From NCBI GenBank assembly GCA_022791055.1, contig JAAVYI010000018.1, positions 1-64,000 of the forward strand: DNA of 64,000 nucleotides, written 5' to 3'. Every line of letters starts with the position of its first letter. The first letter of the stretch is position 1. The notes below the pieces were generated by a model. That model was given only the letters and a program-made list of their open reading frames with translations. It was not told where the DNA came from and ran no database searches. This DNA is from Clostridia bacterium. GTDB lineage: Bacteria > Bacillota > Clostridia > Christensenellales > Pumilibacteraceae. Shown here piece after piece: positions 17,422-27,378 of the stretch. The position numbers were made by a program, and so were the translations under genes.

Positions 17422-17871
17422 CTACCCTCGCATAATCTCGTTGAGTTCTTCTACCAGTCCGTGTGCGGCGGCCTCGCTCCGCGTGACAATCAAAACGGTA
17501 TCGTCACCGGCAACGCACCCCATCACGCCGTCGTTATTGAGTCGGTCGACAAACATACCGGCCGAATTGGCCGCGCCCGATATGGTTTTGATGACAACGG
17601 TATTGAGCGCATAATCGACCGAATACACGGCGTGCCGAAACATATTGAGAATTTTGTTGGAAATGCTGTAATCGCTGTACTCGCGCGCGTATTTCTGTTT
17701 TTTGCCGTCCGAAACCTTGACAAGCCCCAGTTCTTTGATGTCGCGCGAAATGGTCGCCTGCGTGACCGGGAAATTTTCGCTCAAAAGTTCGGCCGCCAAC
17801 TCGTCCTGTGTTTCGATGTCTTTTTTTGCAATCAGCTCTAATATTTTCAGTTGTCTGGCGTTTCTGGCCAT
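17422..17871 (-). CDS. argR: arginine repressor ArgR/AhrC
   Basis: The 149-residue protein has an N-terminal winged helix (ARQLKILELIAKKDIETQDE and then VTQATISRDIKELGLVKV, the DNA-recognition helix) and a C-terminal arginine-binding oligomerisation domain with GCVAGDDTVLIVTRS. It represses arginine synthesis genes when arginine is bound. The position between nadK and recN is the usual Firmicute context, so its targets are expected elsewhere. Confidence 0.95.
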   Translation of the reverse strand: MARNARQLKILELIAKKDIETQDELAAELLSENFPVTQATISRDIKELGLVKVSDGKKQKYAREYSDYSISNKILNMFRHAVYSVDYALNTVVIKTISGAANSAGMFVDRLNNDGVMGCVAGDDTVLIVTRSEAAAHGLVEELNEIMRG

Positions 17872-17922
17872 ACCGTATCCACGAACCTCCCCGCATCGAG
17901 TTTTTTCAAAACTTACAGCGCG

Positions 17923-18744
17923 CTACTCCGTAATGCTCCACTTATTGAGTTTACTCAAGAGTTTTGCATAAAAATTACTGCCCTTGTCGCGCACAAAAGC
18001 CGCCCGTCGGTCGGCCTTTCGAACCGATACCGGCGTCGACGCCTCGCCCACCTCGTTGCCGTCTACAACGACAAGCGCGGCGCCGCCCCCCAGTTTTGTC
18101 AAAGCCACCATTTCTTCGTCGCTCAAAATGATCGGCCGCGAGTGCAGAGAATGCGAATTGATCGGCGTCAGCGCAAAAGCGTCCGAATTGGGCGCCATGA
18201 CCGGGCCACCGGCCGACAGCGAATATGCCGTCGATCCTGTCGGCGTGGACAGAATGATGCCGTCTAAGCGGTAGCGGTCGATCAGCTTGCCGCCGACTTC
18301 GGCCTGAATGTCAAGCATTCGATTGCCTTGCCGGGTCAACACGACCTCGTTCAAGCCGTAAAATGTCTTTTGGTCAAACGAAATTTCCAGTAGGCTGCGT
18401 TCGTCGAGGTCATAGCGGCGCGTAAGCAACAGTTCGGGAATGCGGCCGATACTACCCGGCTCGAATTCGGTCAAAAATCCGACATGCCCCATGTTGACGC
18501 CCAAAATCGGAACTTTACGTTCGGCGCAAAAATTGACGATGCGCAAAATCGTACCGTCGCCGCCGATCGTGATCATCACGTCCAAATCAGGCGCGTCGAA
18601 TAAGTCGAACGTTTGCCCGCACACGACGGCATTTGCCTTGTGAAAAACCGTTTCGATCCCGGCCGCACAAAGCCGCTCGCTCAATTCCCGCGTGACTTGC
18701 AGTCCGTCGTCCCGCGTCACATTGGCGTAGATCCCCGCCCGCAT
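17923..18744 (-). CDS. nadK: NAD kinase
   Basis: The 273-residue protein has the diagnostic GGDGTILR motif near residue 80 and the glycine-rich NAD-binding block STPTGSTAYSLSAGGPVM with the family residues ahead of it. It phosphorylates NAD to NADP using ATP. It heads nadK-argR-recN with the ribosome binding site AAGGAGG and a promoter about 55 bases upstream. Confidence 0.95.
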   Translation of the reverse strand: MRAGIYANVTRDDGLQVTRELSERLCAAGIETVFHKANAVVCGQTFDLFDAPDLDVMITIGGDGTILRIVNFCAERKVPILGVNMGHVGFLTEFEPGSIGRIPELLLTRRYDLDERSLLEISFDQKTFYGLNEVVLTRQGNRMLDIQAEVGGKLIDRYRLDGIILSTPTGSTAYSLSAGGPVMAPNSDAFALTPINSHSLHSRPIILSDEEMVALTKLGGGAALVVVDGNEVGEASTPVSVRKADRRAAFVRDKGSNFYAKLLSKLNKWSITE

Positions 18745-18796
18745 GGCTTGCCTCCTTGTTCTCTCTTCGGCCGAAAATGCTACAGCCTTAACTCAT

Positions 18797-18825
18797 ATTA
18801 TACACACAAACGCATAAATATACAA
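18797..18825 (-). promoter_or_regulatory. promoter of nadK-argR-recN
   Basis: TTGTAT (18820-18825) and TATAAT (18797-18802) on the minus strand with a 17-base spacer. Confidence 0.8.
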
Positions 18826-18858
18826 ACGTTTTAAAGCGGTTTTACCGAAATTCTTTAC

Positions 18859-18885
18859 AAAAAAGCGTCCGCACTACACGGACGC
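18859..18885 (-). terminator. intrinsic terminator after dxs
   Basis: On the minus strand GCGTCCG TGTAGTG CGGACGC forms a perfect 7-bp stem followed by six T. It ends the asp23-nusB-folD-xseA-xseB-ispA-dxs operon before the nadK promoter. Confidence 0.9.
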
Positions 18886-18899
18886 CCGATATTCTCGTT

Positions 18900-20711
18900 C
18901 TACTTTTTGCTATAAAATTGCGCGATGACTTCGTTGATATGTTCGGCAGTCAGTCCGGACGCTTGCAATGCGCCGTCTACGCTCATGTCCTCGATAAACT
19001 TGGTTTCATGCGCCGACACTTCGACCGAACAGTGCATTCCTACGCGGTTGAGATAGGCCAACACGCTTTCGCCGAATCCCCCGGCGCGCACATTGTCCTC
19101 CAGGGTGATCAACAGTTGCCCGGGACGATTGAGCGTGTCGAGCAGCGCCGTGTCGAGCGGCTTGACGCAACGCGCGTTTACAACCGTTGCTTTCGTCTGC
19201 ATGGCAACGTCCAACATACGATTGCCTACCGCCAAAATAACGGCGTCTTTTCCCACGCGCACCGTCGGCCAGTCCAGCGCAAACGGCTCGGCGCCGTATA
19301 CCGTTGTAAACGACTTCGGGTATCGGATCGCCAACGGGTGTTCGTAGGTAAGCGAGAACTCCAACATAGCGAGCAATTCTTCCCCGTCGCGCGGCGACAG
19401 CACCGTCATGTTCGGCAAAACGTTCAAATAACTCAGATCGAATACGCCCTGATGCGTCACGCCGTCCGCGCCGCACACGCCTGCGCGGTCGATCAGCAAC
19501 GTGACCGGCAAATCGTTGATACAAACGTCATGCAATACTTGGTCGAATCCGCGCTGTAAAAAGGTCGAATATACCGCAAAATACGGTTTCATTTTGCCGG
19601 CGGCAAGGCCTGCGGCCATTGTTACCGCATGTTCTTCGGCAATGCCGACGTCAAAGCAACGCGTCGGATACCGCGCGGCAAACGCTTTTAAACCCGTGCC
19701 GTCGGCCATAGCGGCGGTGATCGCCACGACGCGCGGATCGCGTTCGGCCAATTCGATCAGCTTATTGCCGACCAATTGCGAAAATCCGATCGATTTGGTC
19801 TGCTTTTCCTGTTCGGAACTCAGTCCGTGAAAGCGCGACGGGTCGCGTTCCGCCTCGTATAGACCTTTGCCCTTGTTGGTAATGACATGCACCAAAACCG
19901 GGCGCTTTTCGTGCTTGACCTGGCGGAAAATATCGACCATTTCGGCAATATTATGCCCGTCGAACGGCCCGTAATACTGAATGCCGTAATTTTCAAACAT
20001 CTTATTGACCAAAAGCGCCGACTTAACGCTGTCTTTGGTCTTGTCCAAAAAGCGCATCAGCTTGCGCCCGAAAAACGGCATAGCCGAAACGCCTTTCTTG
20101 ACCGCGCTCTTAAACCGCGAATACCGCTTGCTTAAGCGTAGTCGCGCCAAATATTTGCTGATAGCGCCGACGTTTCTCGAGATCGACATCGTATTGTCGT
20201 TCAAGACGATCAGCATCGGCACACCGCTCGCGCCGATGTCGTTGATCGCCTCGTTCGCCAGTCCCCCGGTCAGCGCGCCGTCGCCGATAACCGCAACGAT
20301 GCGGCAATCGTCTCCGCGCAGTTCGCGCGCGCGCGCTAAGCCCAACGCCACCGACAGCGACGTACTGCTATGCCCGACGGTGAACGCATCGCAGTCGCTT
20401 TCGCTCATTTTGGGGAATCCCGAAAGCCCGCCGCTTATTCGTAGCGTATCGAAACGGTCGCGGCGTCCGGTAATGATCTTATGAGTATAGGCTTGGTGTC
20501 CTACGTCGAATACGATTTTGTCGTTCGGACAGTCGAACACGTAATGCAAGCCGATCGTCAATTCCACGCTGCCGAGATTGGACGACAAATGGCCGCCGTT
20601 CTTTTCAACGGTGGCAATGATGTGTTCCCGCACCTCTGCAGCATAAGCGTTTAGCTCCGACAGTCGCAGACTTTTGAGCGACGCGACGGAATCGACTTTC
20701 TCCCAGTACAT
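18900..20711 (-). CDS. dxs: 1-deoxy-D-xylulose-5-phosphate synthase
   Basis: The 603-residue thiamine-diphosphate enzyme opens the non-mevalonate isoprenoid pathway. Visible are the cofactor motif VIGDGALTGGLANEAINDIG, the transketolase pyrimidine-domain block GIAEEHAVTMAAGLA with the catalytic Glu, and a C-terminal transketolase domain. Later pathway enzymes dxr and ispG are at 43903-45012 and 41486-42535. The start codon overlaps the ispA stop (TAATG). It is the last gene of its operon. Confidence 0.96.
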   Translation of the reverse strand: MYWEKVDSVASLKSLRLSELNAYAAEVREHIIATVEKNGGHLSSNLGSVELTIGLHYVFDCPNDKIVFDVGHQAYTHKIITGRRDRFDTLRISGGLSGFPKMSESDCDAFTVGHSSTSLSVALGLARARELRGDDCRIVAVIGDGALTGGLANEAINDIGASGVPMLIVLNDNTMSISRNVGAISKYLARLRLSKRYSRFKSAVKKGVSAMPFFGRKLMRFLDKTKDSVKSALLVNKMFENYGIQYYGPFDGHNIAEMVDIFRQVKHEKRPVLVHVITNKGKGLYEAERDPSRFHGLSSEQEKQTKSIGFSQLVGNKLIELAERDPRVVAITAAMADGTGLKAFAARYPTRCFDVGIAEEHAVTMAAGLAAGKMKPYFAVYSTFLQRGFDQVLHDVCINDLPVTLLIDRAGVCGADGVTHQGVFDLSYLNVLPNMTVLSPRDGEELLAMLEFSLTYEHPLAIRYPKSFTTVYGAEPFALDWPTVRVGKDAVILAVGNRMLDVAMQTKATVVNARCVKPLDTALLDTLNRPGQLLITLEDNVRAGGFGESVLAYLNRVGMHCSVEVSAHETKFIEDMSVDGALQASGLTAEHINEVIAQFYSKK

Positions 20712-21547
20712 TATACTTTCCTGTTCACCGACTGCTGCGCCAGTTTTTTAAGGAACTCACAGTCTTTTCCCAAAAAATTCAAATGTGCGTTGGCCATGGA
20801 CACCGTTTCGACCAGTGTCGTTTTGGCAACGTCCAAACCGTACATCGAAACAAAATTCTTCTCTTCGGTCTTTTCGGCATAATCAAGCACGTCGTCGCCC
20901 AATTGGAACGCGAATCCGTAGTTATCGCCGAATTCTTTGAGGTTTTTTAACTGCTCATCATCCGCACCCGCCAAAATCGCGCCTGCCAAAAGAGCCGCGC
21001 TGATCAAGTCGGCCGTCTTATGCTGATAAATATACCGCAACACCGTAGCCGCCGGTTTCTCTTCCTCGGCAATATCCAACGTCTGACCGGCAATCAACCC
21101 GCGCGAACCGATCGCGTCGGCGATGCGTTTGCCCGCCTTGACAGCCATAGGATCGAACTCGGCCGCCTCGAATATCAATTCGTATGCCAAATTCAGCAGC
21201 GCGTCGCCCGCCAACACTGCCATCGCCTCGCCGAACACTTTGTGACTGGTCGGCTTGCCGCGACGCAGATCGTCGTCGTCCATACACGGCAGATCATCGT
21301 GGATCAGCGAATACGTATGCACGCATTCGACGGCGCAAGCCAACAGTTCGGCCGCGCGGGTCGGCTCGCCGGCAAACAATCGGTACGCTTCCAACAAAAG
21401 AATCGGCCGCAACCGCTTTCCACCCGAAAGCAAGCTGTAGCGCATGGCTTCGTCGAGCGGCGCCGGCGCCTTGATCGTTTGCGCTAAATCGGCGATCAGC
21501 TTTTCAACGTTTTCTTTTTTCAGATCGTATTCCTTGGAAAAATTCAT
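20711..21547 (-). CDS. ispA: polyprenyl (farnesyl) diphosphate synthase
   Basis: The 278-residue protein has both aspartate-rich motifs: DDLPCMDDDDLRRG (first) and LGDDVLDYAEKTE (second). These bind the magnesium-diphosphate of the allylic substrate. Size and neighbours (xseB upstream, dxs downstream) match IspA, which makes C15 diphosphate. The product chain length is inferred from context. It overlaps xseB by four bases. Confidence 0.93.
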   Translation of the reverse strand: MNFSKEYDLKKENVEKLIADLAQTIKAPAPLDEAMRYSLLSGGKRLRPILLLEAYRLFAGEPTRAAELLACAVECVHTYSLIHDDLPCMDDDDLRRGKPTSHKVFGEAMAVLAGDALLNLAYELIFEAAEFDPMAVKAGKRIADAIGSRGLIAGQTLDIAEEEKPAATVLRYIYQHKTADLISAALLAGAILAGADDEQLKNLKEFGDNYGFAFQLGDDVLDYAEKTEEKNFVSMYGLDVAKTTLVETVSMANAHLNFLGKDCEFLKKLAQQSVNRKV

Positions 21548-21765
21548 TGCAATTCGTCCTCGTCGATCGGCTGCTCGAACAGCGCGTCCATTTGTTGCTT
21601 TAAAACAGTCAGCTTGCCTTTGCTCAGTTCGAGCGCTTGCAAACAGTCCTTTGTCAAATCGAGACTTTGCCGATACAGTTCGATGCCCTCTTCCAGTCCG
21701 ACGCTGCCGCTTTCCAGTTTCTTGGCAACCTCTTCGAGCTGCCCCAACTTCTCTTCGAATTCCAT
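21544..21765 (-). CDS. xseB: exodeoxyribonuclease VII small subunit
   Basis: The 73-residue, mostly helical, acidic protein reads MEFEEKLGQLEEVAKKLESG, the standard XseB opening, and continues with VGLEEGIELYRQSLDLTK. It pairs with XseA to degrade single-stranded DNA. I use the ATG at 21765, directly after the xseA stop; a longer in-frame opening at 21804 would lie inside xseA and lacks a ribosome binding site. Confidence 0.93.
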   Translation of the reverse strand: MEFEEKLGQLEEVAKKLESGSVGLEEGIELYRQSLDLTKDCLQALELSKGKLTVLKQQMDALFEQPIDEDELQ

Positions 21766-21769
21766 GTTA

Positions 21770-22993
21770 TCACCGCACCTTCGCGCCGACGGCGCCGTCT
21801 GCAAAATGCAACGTTACGCCGTCTCCGCTTTTTAATTCCGCCGCCGCCTTGACGTCGCGGCCGTCCTTTTGCACTCTCGCGTAGCCGTCCGACAGCAATT
21901 TCAATGGATTGCGCGCCTGTAGCCGCACGGTCGTCTCGCGAAACCGTCGTTCGCCACGGTCGAAAACCGTTTCTACTTGTTGCGTGACGCTCGCCGCCGT
22001 TGTCATCATGCGCGCCGTACATGCGGCCAGTTGCCGCCGTAACGCCGTCTCGATCCGTTCGCAACCGTATTCCAGTCTTTGCCGACACAGCGCCGCACTG
22101 CGCTCGGACGCACTCATACCCTGCACCGACGCGCGGTACAGCCGCTGCGCTTTTGCGTGATAAAGATTTGTTATCCCGCGCGTTGCCCGCGTGCTGTATG
22201 CCGCGATTTTGTCCAACAGCCGCGCATTGGCGGACACGATCATCTCGCCCGCAACGCTGGGCGTAGCGGCGCGGGCGCTTGCGCAAAAGTCGCACAGCGT
22301 AAAATCGGTTTCGTGTCCGACCGCCGACAGGATCGGAATCGCGCTGCGGTGTACCGCAGTTGCTACGACCTCGGTATTGAACGGCTCCAAATCGACGTTT
22401 GCGCCACCGCCGCGCGCGACTACGATGACGTCGGCCTGCGTATGCGCGTTGACGGCGTCGATCGCCGCCGCAATTTCCTGCGCTGCGCCGTCCCCTTGCA
22501 CCTTAACGGGAAACAGACGGATATTGACAAACGGCTGCGACACCACCCGAATAAAATCGTGAATGACCGCACCCGTAGAACTTGTGACGATCACGACGTC
22601 CTTGATAAAGGGTTTGAGCGGCGGGCGGTTTTCGAACCAACCGGCCGCGCGCAGTTTTTCTTTGAGTTTGAGAAACGCCGCATACTGTACGCTTTGCCCG
22701 TAAGGCTCGATCGTGCGGAACACAAAGCTGACCCTACCGCCGCGCGGGTAAAACGTCACCGTGCCGCGCAGCAATACTTTCGTCCCCAACGCATAGCGTT
22801 CGGTCACGCCGTAGCGCACGCAGGACAGTGAGCAGTCGCCGTCGCGCAACGTGATGAACGTGTTTTGCCCCGAAATCGAAAATTCGTAGATCTCGCCGTA
22901 AACCGCGATATTGTGCAAAACCAGTTCGTCCTCGAATACGCCTTTGACATATCCGTTGAGCTGTGTGACCGAAAGCGGCTTACCGTTCTGCAT
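21770..22993 (-). CDS. xseA: exodeoxyribonuclease VII large subunit
   Basis: The 407-residue protein has an N-terminal OB domain ([18 protein letters not shown] onward) and the catalytic core with [31 protein letters not shown] and [13 protein letters not shown], all conserved in the family. A C-terminal coiled coil (about 270-370) binds XseB. The start overlaps the end of folD by 14 bases. Confidence 0.95.
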   Translation of the reverse strand: MQNGKPLSVTQLNGYVKGVFEDELVLHNIAVYGEIYEFSISGQNTFITLRDGDCSLSCVRYGVTERYALGTKVLLRGTVTFYPRGGRVSFVFRTIEPYGQSVQYAAFLKLKEKLRAAGWFENRPPLKPFIKDVVIVTSSTGAVIHDFIRVVSQPFVNIRLFPVKVQGDGAAQEIAAAIDAVNAHTQADVIVVARGGGANVDLEPFNTEVVATAVHRSAIPILSAVGHETDFTLCDFCASARAATPSVAGEMIVSANARLLDKIAAYSTRATRGITNLYHAKAQRLYRASVQGMSASERSAALCRQRLEYGCERIETALRRQLAACTARMMTTAASVTQQVETVFDRGERRFRETTVRLQARNPLKLLSDGYARVQKDGRDVKAAAELKSGDGVTLHFADGAVGAKVR

Positions 22994-23825
22994 GTTCGGC
23001 AGCGTCGAGCGTGTTTTTCAAGAGCATGGTGATCGTCATCGGCCCCACGCCGCCCGGCACCGGCGTAATATACGACGCGATTTTCGACACCGATTCGAAC
23101 GCGACGTCGCCGTACAGCTTGCCGTCGACCCGATTCATACCCACGTCGATCACGACCGCGCCCGGCTTTACCATATCACCGGTGATCAGTTCCTTGCGAC
23201 CTACAGCCGCGACCAATATATCGGCTTGGCGCGTGAAAGACGCTAAGTCGGGCGTTTTGGAATGGCAGATCGTAACGGTCGCATCGTTTTTGAGCAGTAG
23301 CATGGCGACCGGCTTGCCGACGATATTGCTGCGACCGACCACGACTGCGTGTTTGCCGGCGATCGGCGTACCGGTGCTGCGGATCAACTCGATGATCCCC
23401 GACGGCGTACAGGCCGCCAGGCAGTCCTGCCCTTGCATCAAGCGTCCGGCGTTGACCGCATGAAAGCCGTCGACGTCCTTATCGGGCGCAATGCGCTTGA
23501 GCGTGGCCTGTTCGTCCAAATGTTTGGGAAGCGGCATCTGTACCAAAATGCCGTCAACGTTTTTGTCGGCGTTGAGCGTGTCGATCAGTTCGTCAAGCTG
23601 CGCTTGCATGGCGTCCGCCGGCAAATAGTACGCATACGAGCGAACGCCGACCTGCTCGCAAGCGGCGATTTTGTTGCGCACATAGATCTGACTGGCGGGA
23701 TCCTCGCCGACCAACACCACGGCCAGCCCGGCTTTTCGGCCGACGCGCGCCTCGTATGCGGCCGCACGCGCCGTCATTTGTTCCCGAATTTCGGCCGACA
23801 GTTTTTTTCCGTCGATGATGTTCAT
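22980..23825 (-). CDS. folD: methylenetetrahydrofolate dehydrogenase / cyclohydrolase
   Basis: The 281-residue protein has the FolD signatures [14 protein letters not shown] (with the catalytic Lys in the YxxxK pattern), [13 protein letters not shown], and the closing [18 protein letters not shown]. It interconverts methylene- and formyl-tetrahydrofolate, linking to glyA at 53876-55129. It is coupled to nusB by a four-base overlap. Confidence 0.96.
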   Translation of the reverse strand: MNIIDGKKLSAEIREQMTARAAAYEARVGRKAGLAVVLVGEDPASQIYVRNKIAACEQVGVRSYAYYLPADAMQAQLDELIDTLNADKNVDGILVQMPLPKHLDEQATLKRIAPDKDVDGFHAVNAGRLMQGQDCLAACTPSGIIELIRSTGTPIAGKHAVVVGRSNIVGKPVAMLLLKNDATVTICHSKTPDLASFTRQADILVAAVGRKELITGDMVKPGAVVIDVGMNRVDGKLYGDVAFESVSKIASYITPVPGGVGPMTITMLLKNTLDAAEHAER

Positions 23826-24262
23826 TCCGTTATGTCCTCCTGCCCGAACGTCTCCGATTCTACACGCAACGCGTCGCTTGCCGCGATCACCGACGCCAGT
23901 ATGCCGTTGATAAACTTCGCGCTTTTGTCGGATGAATATACCTTGCTCAGTTCGACCGCCTCGTTGACAGCGACTTTGGGCGGCACGTCGGTAAACAAAA
24001 TTTCGCAGATCGCGACCGACAAGATGGCGCGGTCTACCTTATACACGCGTTCGAGCGTATAGCCTTGGCTGTAACGCTCGATCACGCTCTGTAAAAACGG
24101 CAAATTTTTCTCGACCGCATCGCAGACTTCGCGTATGTACTGTACGTCCGCCTCGTCGCGGTTTTCGGTGACTTCGGAAAAAAACACTTCGTCGGTGCAT
24201 CCTGCGACCAAGCGGCTGTATGTCAGCTTGAACGTGTCCTCTCGTGCTGTCTTTCTACTCAT
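23822..24262 (-). CDS. nusB: transcription antitermination factor NusB
   Basis: The 146-residue all-helical protein shows the NusB family sequence [14 protein letters not shown] at the start, and [20 protein letters not shown] with [20 protein letters not shown] near the end. It binds boxA RNA with NusE in ribosomal RNA antitermination. I prefer the ATG at 24262, preceded by AGAGGAGTAAC, over an in-frame start at 24289. Confidence 0.94.
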   Translation of the reverse strand: MSRKTAREDTFKLTYSRLVAGCTDEVFFSEVTENRDEADVQYIREVCDAVEKNLPFLQSVIERYSQGYTLERVYKVDRAILSVAICEILFTDVPPKVAVNEAVELSKVYSSDKSAKFINGILASVIAASDALRVESETFGQEDITE

Positions 24263-24320
24263 GTTACTCCTCTCTATGAAAAAATCCACAGGCGCAAAAC
24301 CTTGCGCCCGCAGATGTTTT

Positions 24321-24638
24321 TCAAGCGTCCTCGAAAGTCACGCCCAAAATATTGACGTTGACAACGCCCACCTTAAAGGAAGTTGCCGTTTCAACGCTGC
24401 GCTTGATGTTCTCCTGTACACGGTACGCCACGTCCGAACAACTGCTGCCGAACGCCACGTTGATGTACACTTCTACGTTAATCGTGTCGCTGACCGTTTC
24501 GGTCCGAACGCCTTTGCCCACCAGTCCGACAACGCCCTTGATCTCGCAAGTCGCAAGCGAAATGATAGACAACACTACGTTCTGCCCGTAGGTTACGTCT
24601 CCGCTGTTGTTGGAATTGATACGCGGCTTGATTGCCAT
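24321..24638 (-). CDS. Asp23/Gls24 family protein, second copy
   Basis: The 105-residue protein has the Asp23 pattern ([21 protein letters not shown], then alternating beta [15 protein letters not shown], then [10 protein letters not shown] at the end). It lies directly upstream of nusB, the usual place for one Asp23 paralogue in Clostridia. It is the first gene of the operon ending with dxs. Function in this position is not established. Confidence 0.9.
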   Translation of the reverse strand: MAIKPRINSNNSGDVTYGQNVVLSIISLATCEIKGVVGLVGKGVRTETVSDTINVEVYINVAFGSSCSDVAYRVQENIKRSVETATSFKVGVVNVNILGVTFEDA

Positions 24639-24690
24639 TCGACACTCCCGTACACTGCCGGCAAAAATTGCCGATCTCTCTTACGTATAT

Positions 24691-24719
24691 ATTATAGCAT
24701 ACTCAAATAAAAATTACAA
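24691..24719 (-). promoter_or_regulatory. promoter of the asp23-nusB-dxs operon
   Basis: TTGTAA (24714-24719) and TATAAT (24691-24696) on the minus strand, 17-base spacer. A small CGGCAA/TTGCCG hairpin occurs in the short leader (about 24657-24672). Confidence 0.85.
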
Positions 24720-24733
24720 TCGTTTTCAACCGA

Positions 24734-25213
24734 TTATTCGACGGGAATTAGACGCACGTCGAGCGCCGTCTTATCGGTCTCGGTGGTGATGATCTCCAAA
24801 ATCTGCGTAGCCTCGGCCTTGGTCAGCTCGTCGGACTTGACGATGACATTGATGTTTTCGGTCGTGTTGGTCACAACGACGTCCTCGAATCCGAGCGATT
24901 TGATCAAGCCCTCGATGACCAACTCGACTTCCATATTCTTGGCAAGCGCCAGTTTGGCAGCCTCTGCGTTGGCGATCGCCTCTGCGCTCGAAGCCTCGTT
25001 GGCGATGATCGCGTCATAATAGAGCATCGTCTGATCGCGCGTGCTTTGTCGATCGGCGCGGTACGTCTCGAAAAAGCTGCCGTAGGTCACGTTGCTGCCG
25101 TCGGCCGGCTGTTTGTCGGTATTGCGGTTGAGGAAGATGTTGAGACACGCTGCCGCGCCCAGCAAAGCAACCATACCGATCAACACAAAGATTTTCTTTT
25201 TCTTACTTAACAT
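24734..25213 (-). CDS. spoIIIAH: stage III sporulation protein AH
   Basis: The 159-residue protein has a lysine-rich start, one N-terminal membrane segment (about 9-28) and an extracytoplasmic domain ending in the ring-building fold (VELVIEGLIKSLGFEDVVV and INVIVKSDELTKAEATQI). SpoIIIAH is made in the mother cell and binds SpoIIQ of the forespore across the intermembrane space. It is the last gene of the spoIIIA operon. Confidence 0.93.
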   Translation of the reverse strand: MLSKKKKIFVLIGMVALLGAAACLNIFLNRNTDKQPADGSNVTYGSFFETYRADRQSTRDQTMLYYDAIIANEASSAEAIANAEAAKLALAKNMEVELVIEGLIKSLGFEDVVVTNTTENINVIVKSDELTKAEATQILEIITTETDKTALDVRLIPVE

Positions 25214-25236
25214 AGGAAACCTCCATATATAATTTT

Positions 25237-25728
25237 TTAATTTTTCATTTTCAGGACGTTGATTTTGTCAGGCGTTATGTCCAGCAGAACGCACACGGCG
25301 TTAATAATATCTAATTTAACCTGTACATTGTCTCCTCCTTCACAGATGATCACCACGCCGAGCGCCTTGGGATAAATCTCCTTGAGCACAATGGGCTTCG
25401 TACCGCCGCTGCCTGTCACCAACTGCGGCGACGAACTCGACGAACTACCGTTTACGCTCGACACGTAAGCGATGACCGCCTCCACGCTGCTCTCCCAGTT
25501 GATCAGCACCTTGGTCTTGCCGGCGCCCCGGATCGACGCGATTGCCTCCGCAAGCTCGACTTGCATAGCGGCGCAGTAGTCCGTTTTGCCGTCCGTCGTC
25601 TGCGTTTTCTCTTCCTTTCCGCCTGCAAAGGTGGTAAAGTAGATGACCAGCATGACGCCGACGGCAAGTACGGCTAAGATGACCTCGATATGTTTGATCG
25701 ACTTGAGTTTTGCGATGATCTTACCCAT
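25237..25728 (-). CDS. spoIIIAG: stage III sporulation protein AG
   Basis: The 163-residue protein has one N-terminal membrane segment (about 15-35), a serine-rich low-complexity loop (NGSSSSSSPQLVTGSGG) and the conserved KPIVLKEIYPKALGVVIICEGGDN block. SpoIIIAG forms a large ring related to type III secretion rings in the mother-cell to forespore channel. It overlaps spoIIIAF by eight bases. Confidence 0.93.
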   Translation of the reverse strand: MGKIIAKLKSIKHIEVILAVLAVGVMLVIYFTTFAGGKEEKTQTTDGKTDYCAAMQVELAEAIASIRGAGKTKVLINWESSVEAVIAYVSSVNGSSSSSSPQLVTGSGGTKPIVLKEIYPKALGVVIICEGGDNVQVKLDIINAVCVLLDITPDKINVLKMKN

Positions 25729-26200
25729 ATACGCTCACTTTATCCTCGCTCACTCTAAGATATGCGGCCACCTTTTTTCTCACTTCCGCATACTTATTTA
25801 TATGCTCGCTTTCGCCGGCTATAACCGTTTCGGACAAATTTATCACAACATTTCGGACAAGTATTTCGTCGCCCACTTCCCCGTCGACCGTCACCTTGGC
25901 GCCGTCCAGTCCGTCGTCGGCCAGCACCGCCTCGACCGCCCGCGCAATCGCGTTCAGTTTGGCGGTCTCCGTGTACTGTAAATAGTTGTTGTCCAGCTCG
26001 ATATTGCCCCAGTCAAAGTCGGCCTTGAACCCGCTTTGGATAAAGGCCGGGATCGGCGTGACGATGATCAGCACCGTAACGGACGCGAATACCGACCGTA
26101 TAAACGTCTTTAGACGACTTTTTGTCAGCAACAGGTCGATGACCGTGCCGAGCAATACGACGCCGGCGATCGACAGTACCCAACTTCCCAACGTACTCAT
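25721..26200 (-). CDS. spoIIIAF: stage III sporulation protein AF
   Basis: The 159-residue protein has two N-terminal membrane segments (about 5-25 and 35-55) and a soluble C-terminal domain with a beta-alpha arrangement similar to other SpoIIIA ring proteins. It is identified by family pattern and by position between spoIIIAE and spoIIIAG, overlapping spoIIIAE by four bases. Confidence 0.88.
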   Translation of the reverse strand: MSTLGSWVLSIAGVVLLGTVIDLLLTKSRLKTFIRSVFASVTVLIIVTPIPAFIQSGFKADFDWGNIELDNNYLQYTETAKLNAIARAVEAVLADDGLDGAKVTVDGEVGDEILVRNVVINLSETVIAGESEHINKYAEVRKKVAAYLRVSEDKVSVYG

Positions 26201-27378
26201 AGCGCAAGATTCCCCGTTCCGATGACTAAAATGACGAACACAAAGTATAAAAACGCCAACCCCAAAATGACTGCGGTCAATATACCCAAACTTTTCGATA
26301 CCCCGGTCAGCAACCCGGTAATGCGCGAATTGCCCAGCGGTTCGGTCACAGCGGCCGCCAACTTTAAACTTAAGCCGAACACCGTAATGTTTAAGACAAA
26401 CGGCAATACCGTCGCCAACAATAGCACGATCGCCAACAAGCCGACCGAATTTTTGACGAGAATGCTACCCGCCATGACGAGATTGAACCCTTCGGACAAA
26501 TAGCCGCCGATGACGGGTACGTACTTACTGAGGGCAAATTTGGTCGTACGCACCGAAATATTGTCGTACACCGACGCAGTGATCCCGCGCACCGATAAAA
26601 ACGCCATGAACAAAAAGAACGCCGTCGAGAGCAACCATTTTGTCAAGCTCATAAAAAACCCGGCCATTTCCTTGAGTTTGACGCCGCCCGACAGATTGCC
26701 CACTGCCGCAAACGCGACCGAAAGGATAAACGCCGGCACGGCAAACGACGAAACGATCCCGATAATGCCCGCGCTCAAGACCGCCACGGCCGGCTGATAC
26801 ACGCCGACGGAAGCGCCCGCGCCTGCTGCCGACATCAGCGTCAGCATAATCGGGAACACAATATCGACCTGCTTTTTGACGCTTGCGATCAGCGTTGCGG
26901 CCGAGGAAATGATCGAGGTCAGGCGCACCGACAGCAGAATGACAATGACGCCGATACAGGCAAAATGCACGATCTCCTCGACCGAATCGGACGCAAAACT
27001 GCCTTTCAGCGAATTGATGACGTTGAACGCGATCGCCACGGCCAGCACCGCCAGAATGAGCGGCAAGCACTTTAAGAAATTAGCGCCCAAAAGCGACAAC
27101 AACAGTTGCAGAATCGATTTGAAATCGGTCGGCGTATTGCCCGCAATGACGTTTTTGATATAGCTTCCTACGTCGGTAATGCCCAAAAACGACAACGTAT
27201 CGCTGTCGAGCGATTGCAAAAATTTTTCGAGTTCGGATGTGTCGAGTTTGTCCACCACGTCGTCGATGTGGTCGTTCAAATCATCCTGCGCGTTGCTTTC
27301 CGCCTTAGCCGTTGTGCCGAACGGCACGGCGACGACGGCGAGCAACACGATCAGCACGAGAGCCAACCGCTTTTTCAT
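26197..27378 (-). CDS. spoIIIAE: stage III sporulation protein AE
   Basis: The 393-residue protein starts with a cleavable-looking signal sequence (KKRLALVLIVLLAVVAVPFG), followed by a soluble stretch with LDTSELEKFLQSLDSD and then about seven membrane segments with the conserved SPIMLTLMSAAGAGASVGVYQP-like region (around residues 175-200). It is the largest membrane component of the SpoIIIA channel. It overlaps spoIIIAD and spoIIIAF by four bases each. Confidence 0.94.
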   Translation of the reverse strand: MKKRLALVLIVLLAVVAVPFGTTAKAESNAQDDLNDHIDDVVDKLDTSELEKFLQSLDSDTLSFLGITDVGSYIKNVIAGNTPTDFKSILQLLLSLLGANFLKCLPLILAVLAVAIAFNVINSLKGSFASDSVEEIVHFACIGVIVILLSVRLTSIISSAATLIASVKKQVDIVFPIMLTLMSAAGAGASVGVYQPAVAVLSAGIIGIVSSFAVPAFILSVAFAAVGNLSGGVKLKEMAGFFMSLTKWLLSTAFFLFMAFLSVRGITASVYDNISVRTTKFALSKYVPVIGGYLSEGFNLVMAGSILVKNSVGLLAIVLLLATVLPFVLNITVFGLSLKLAAAVTEPLGNSRITGLLTGVSKSLGILTAVILGLAFLYFVFVILVIGTGNLAL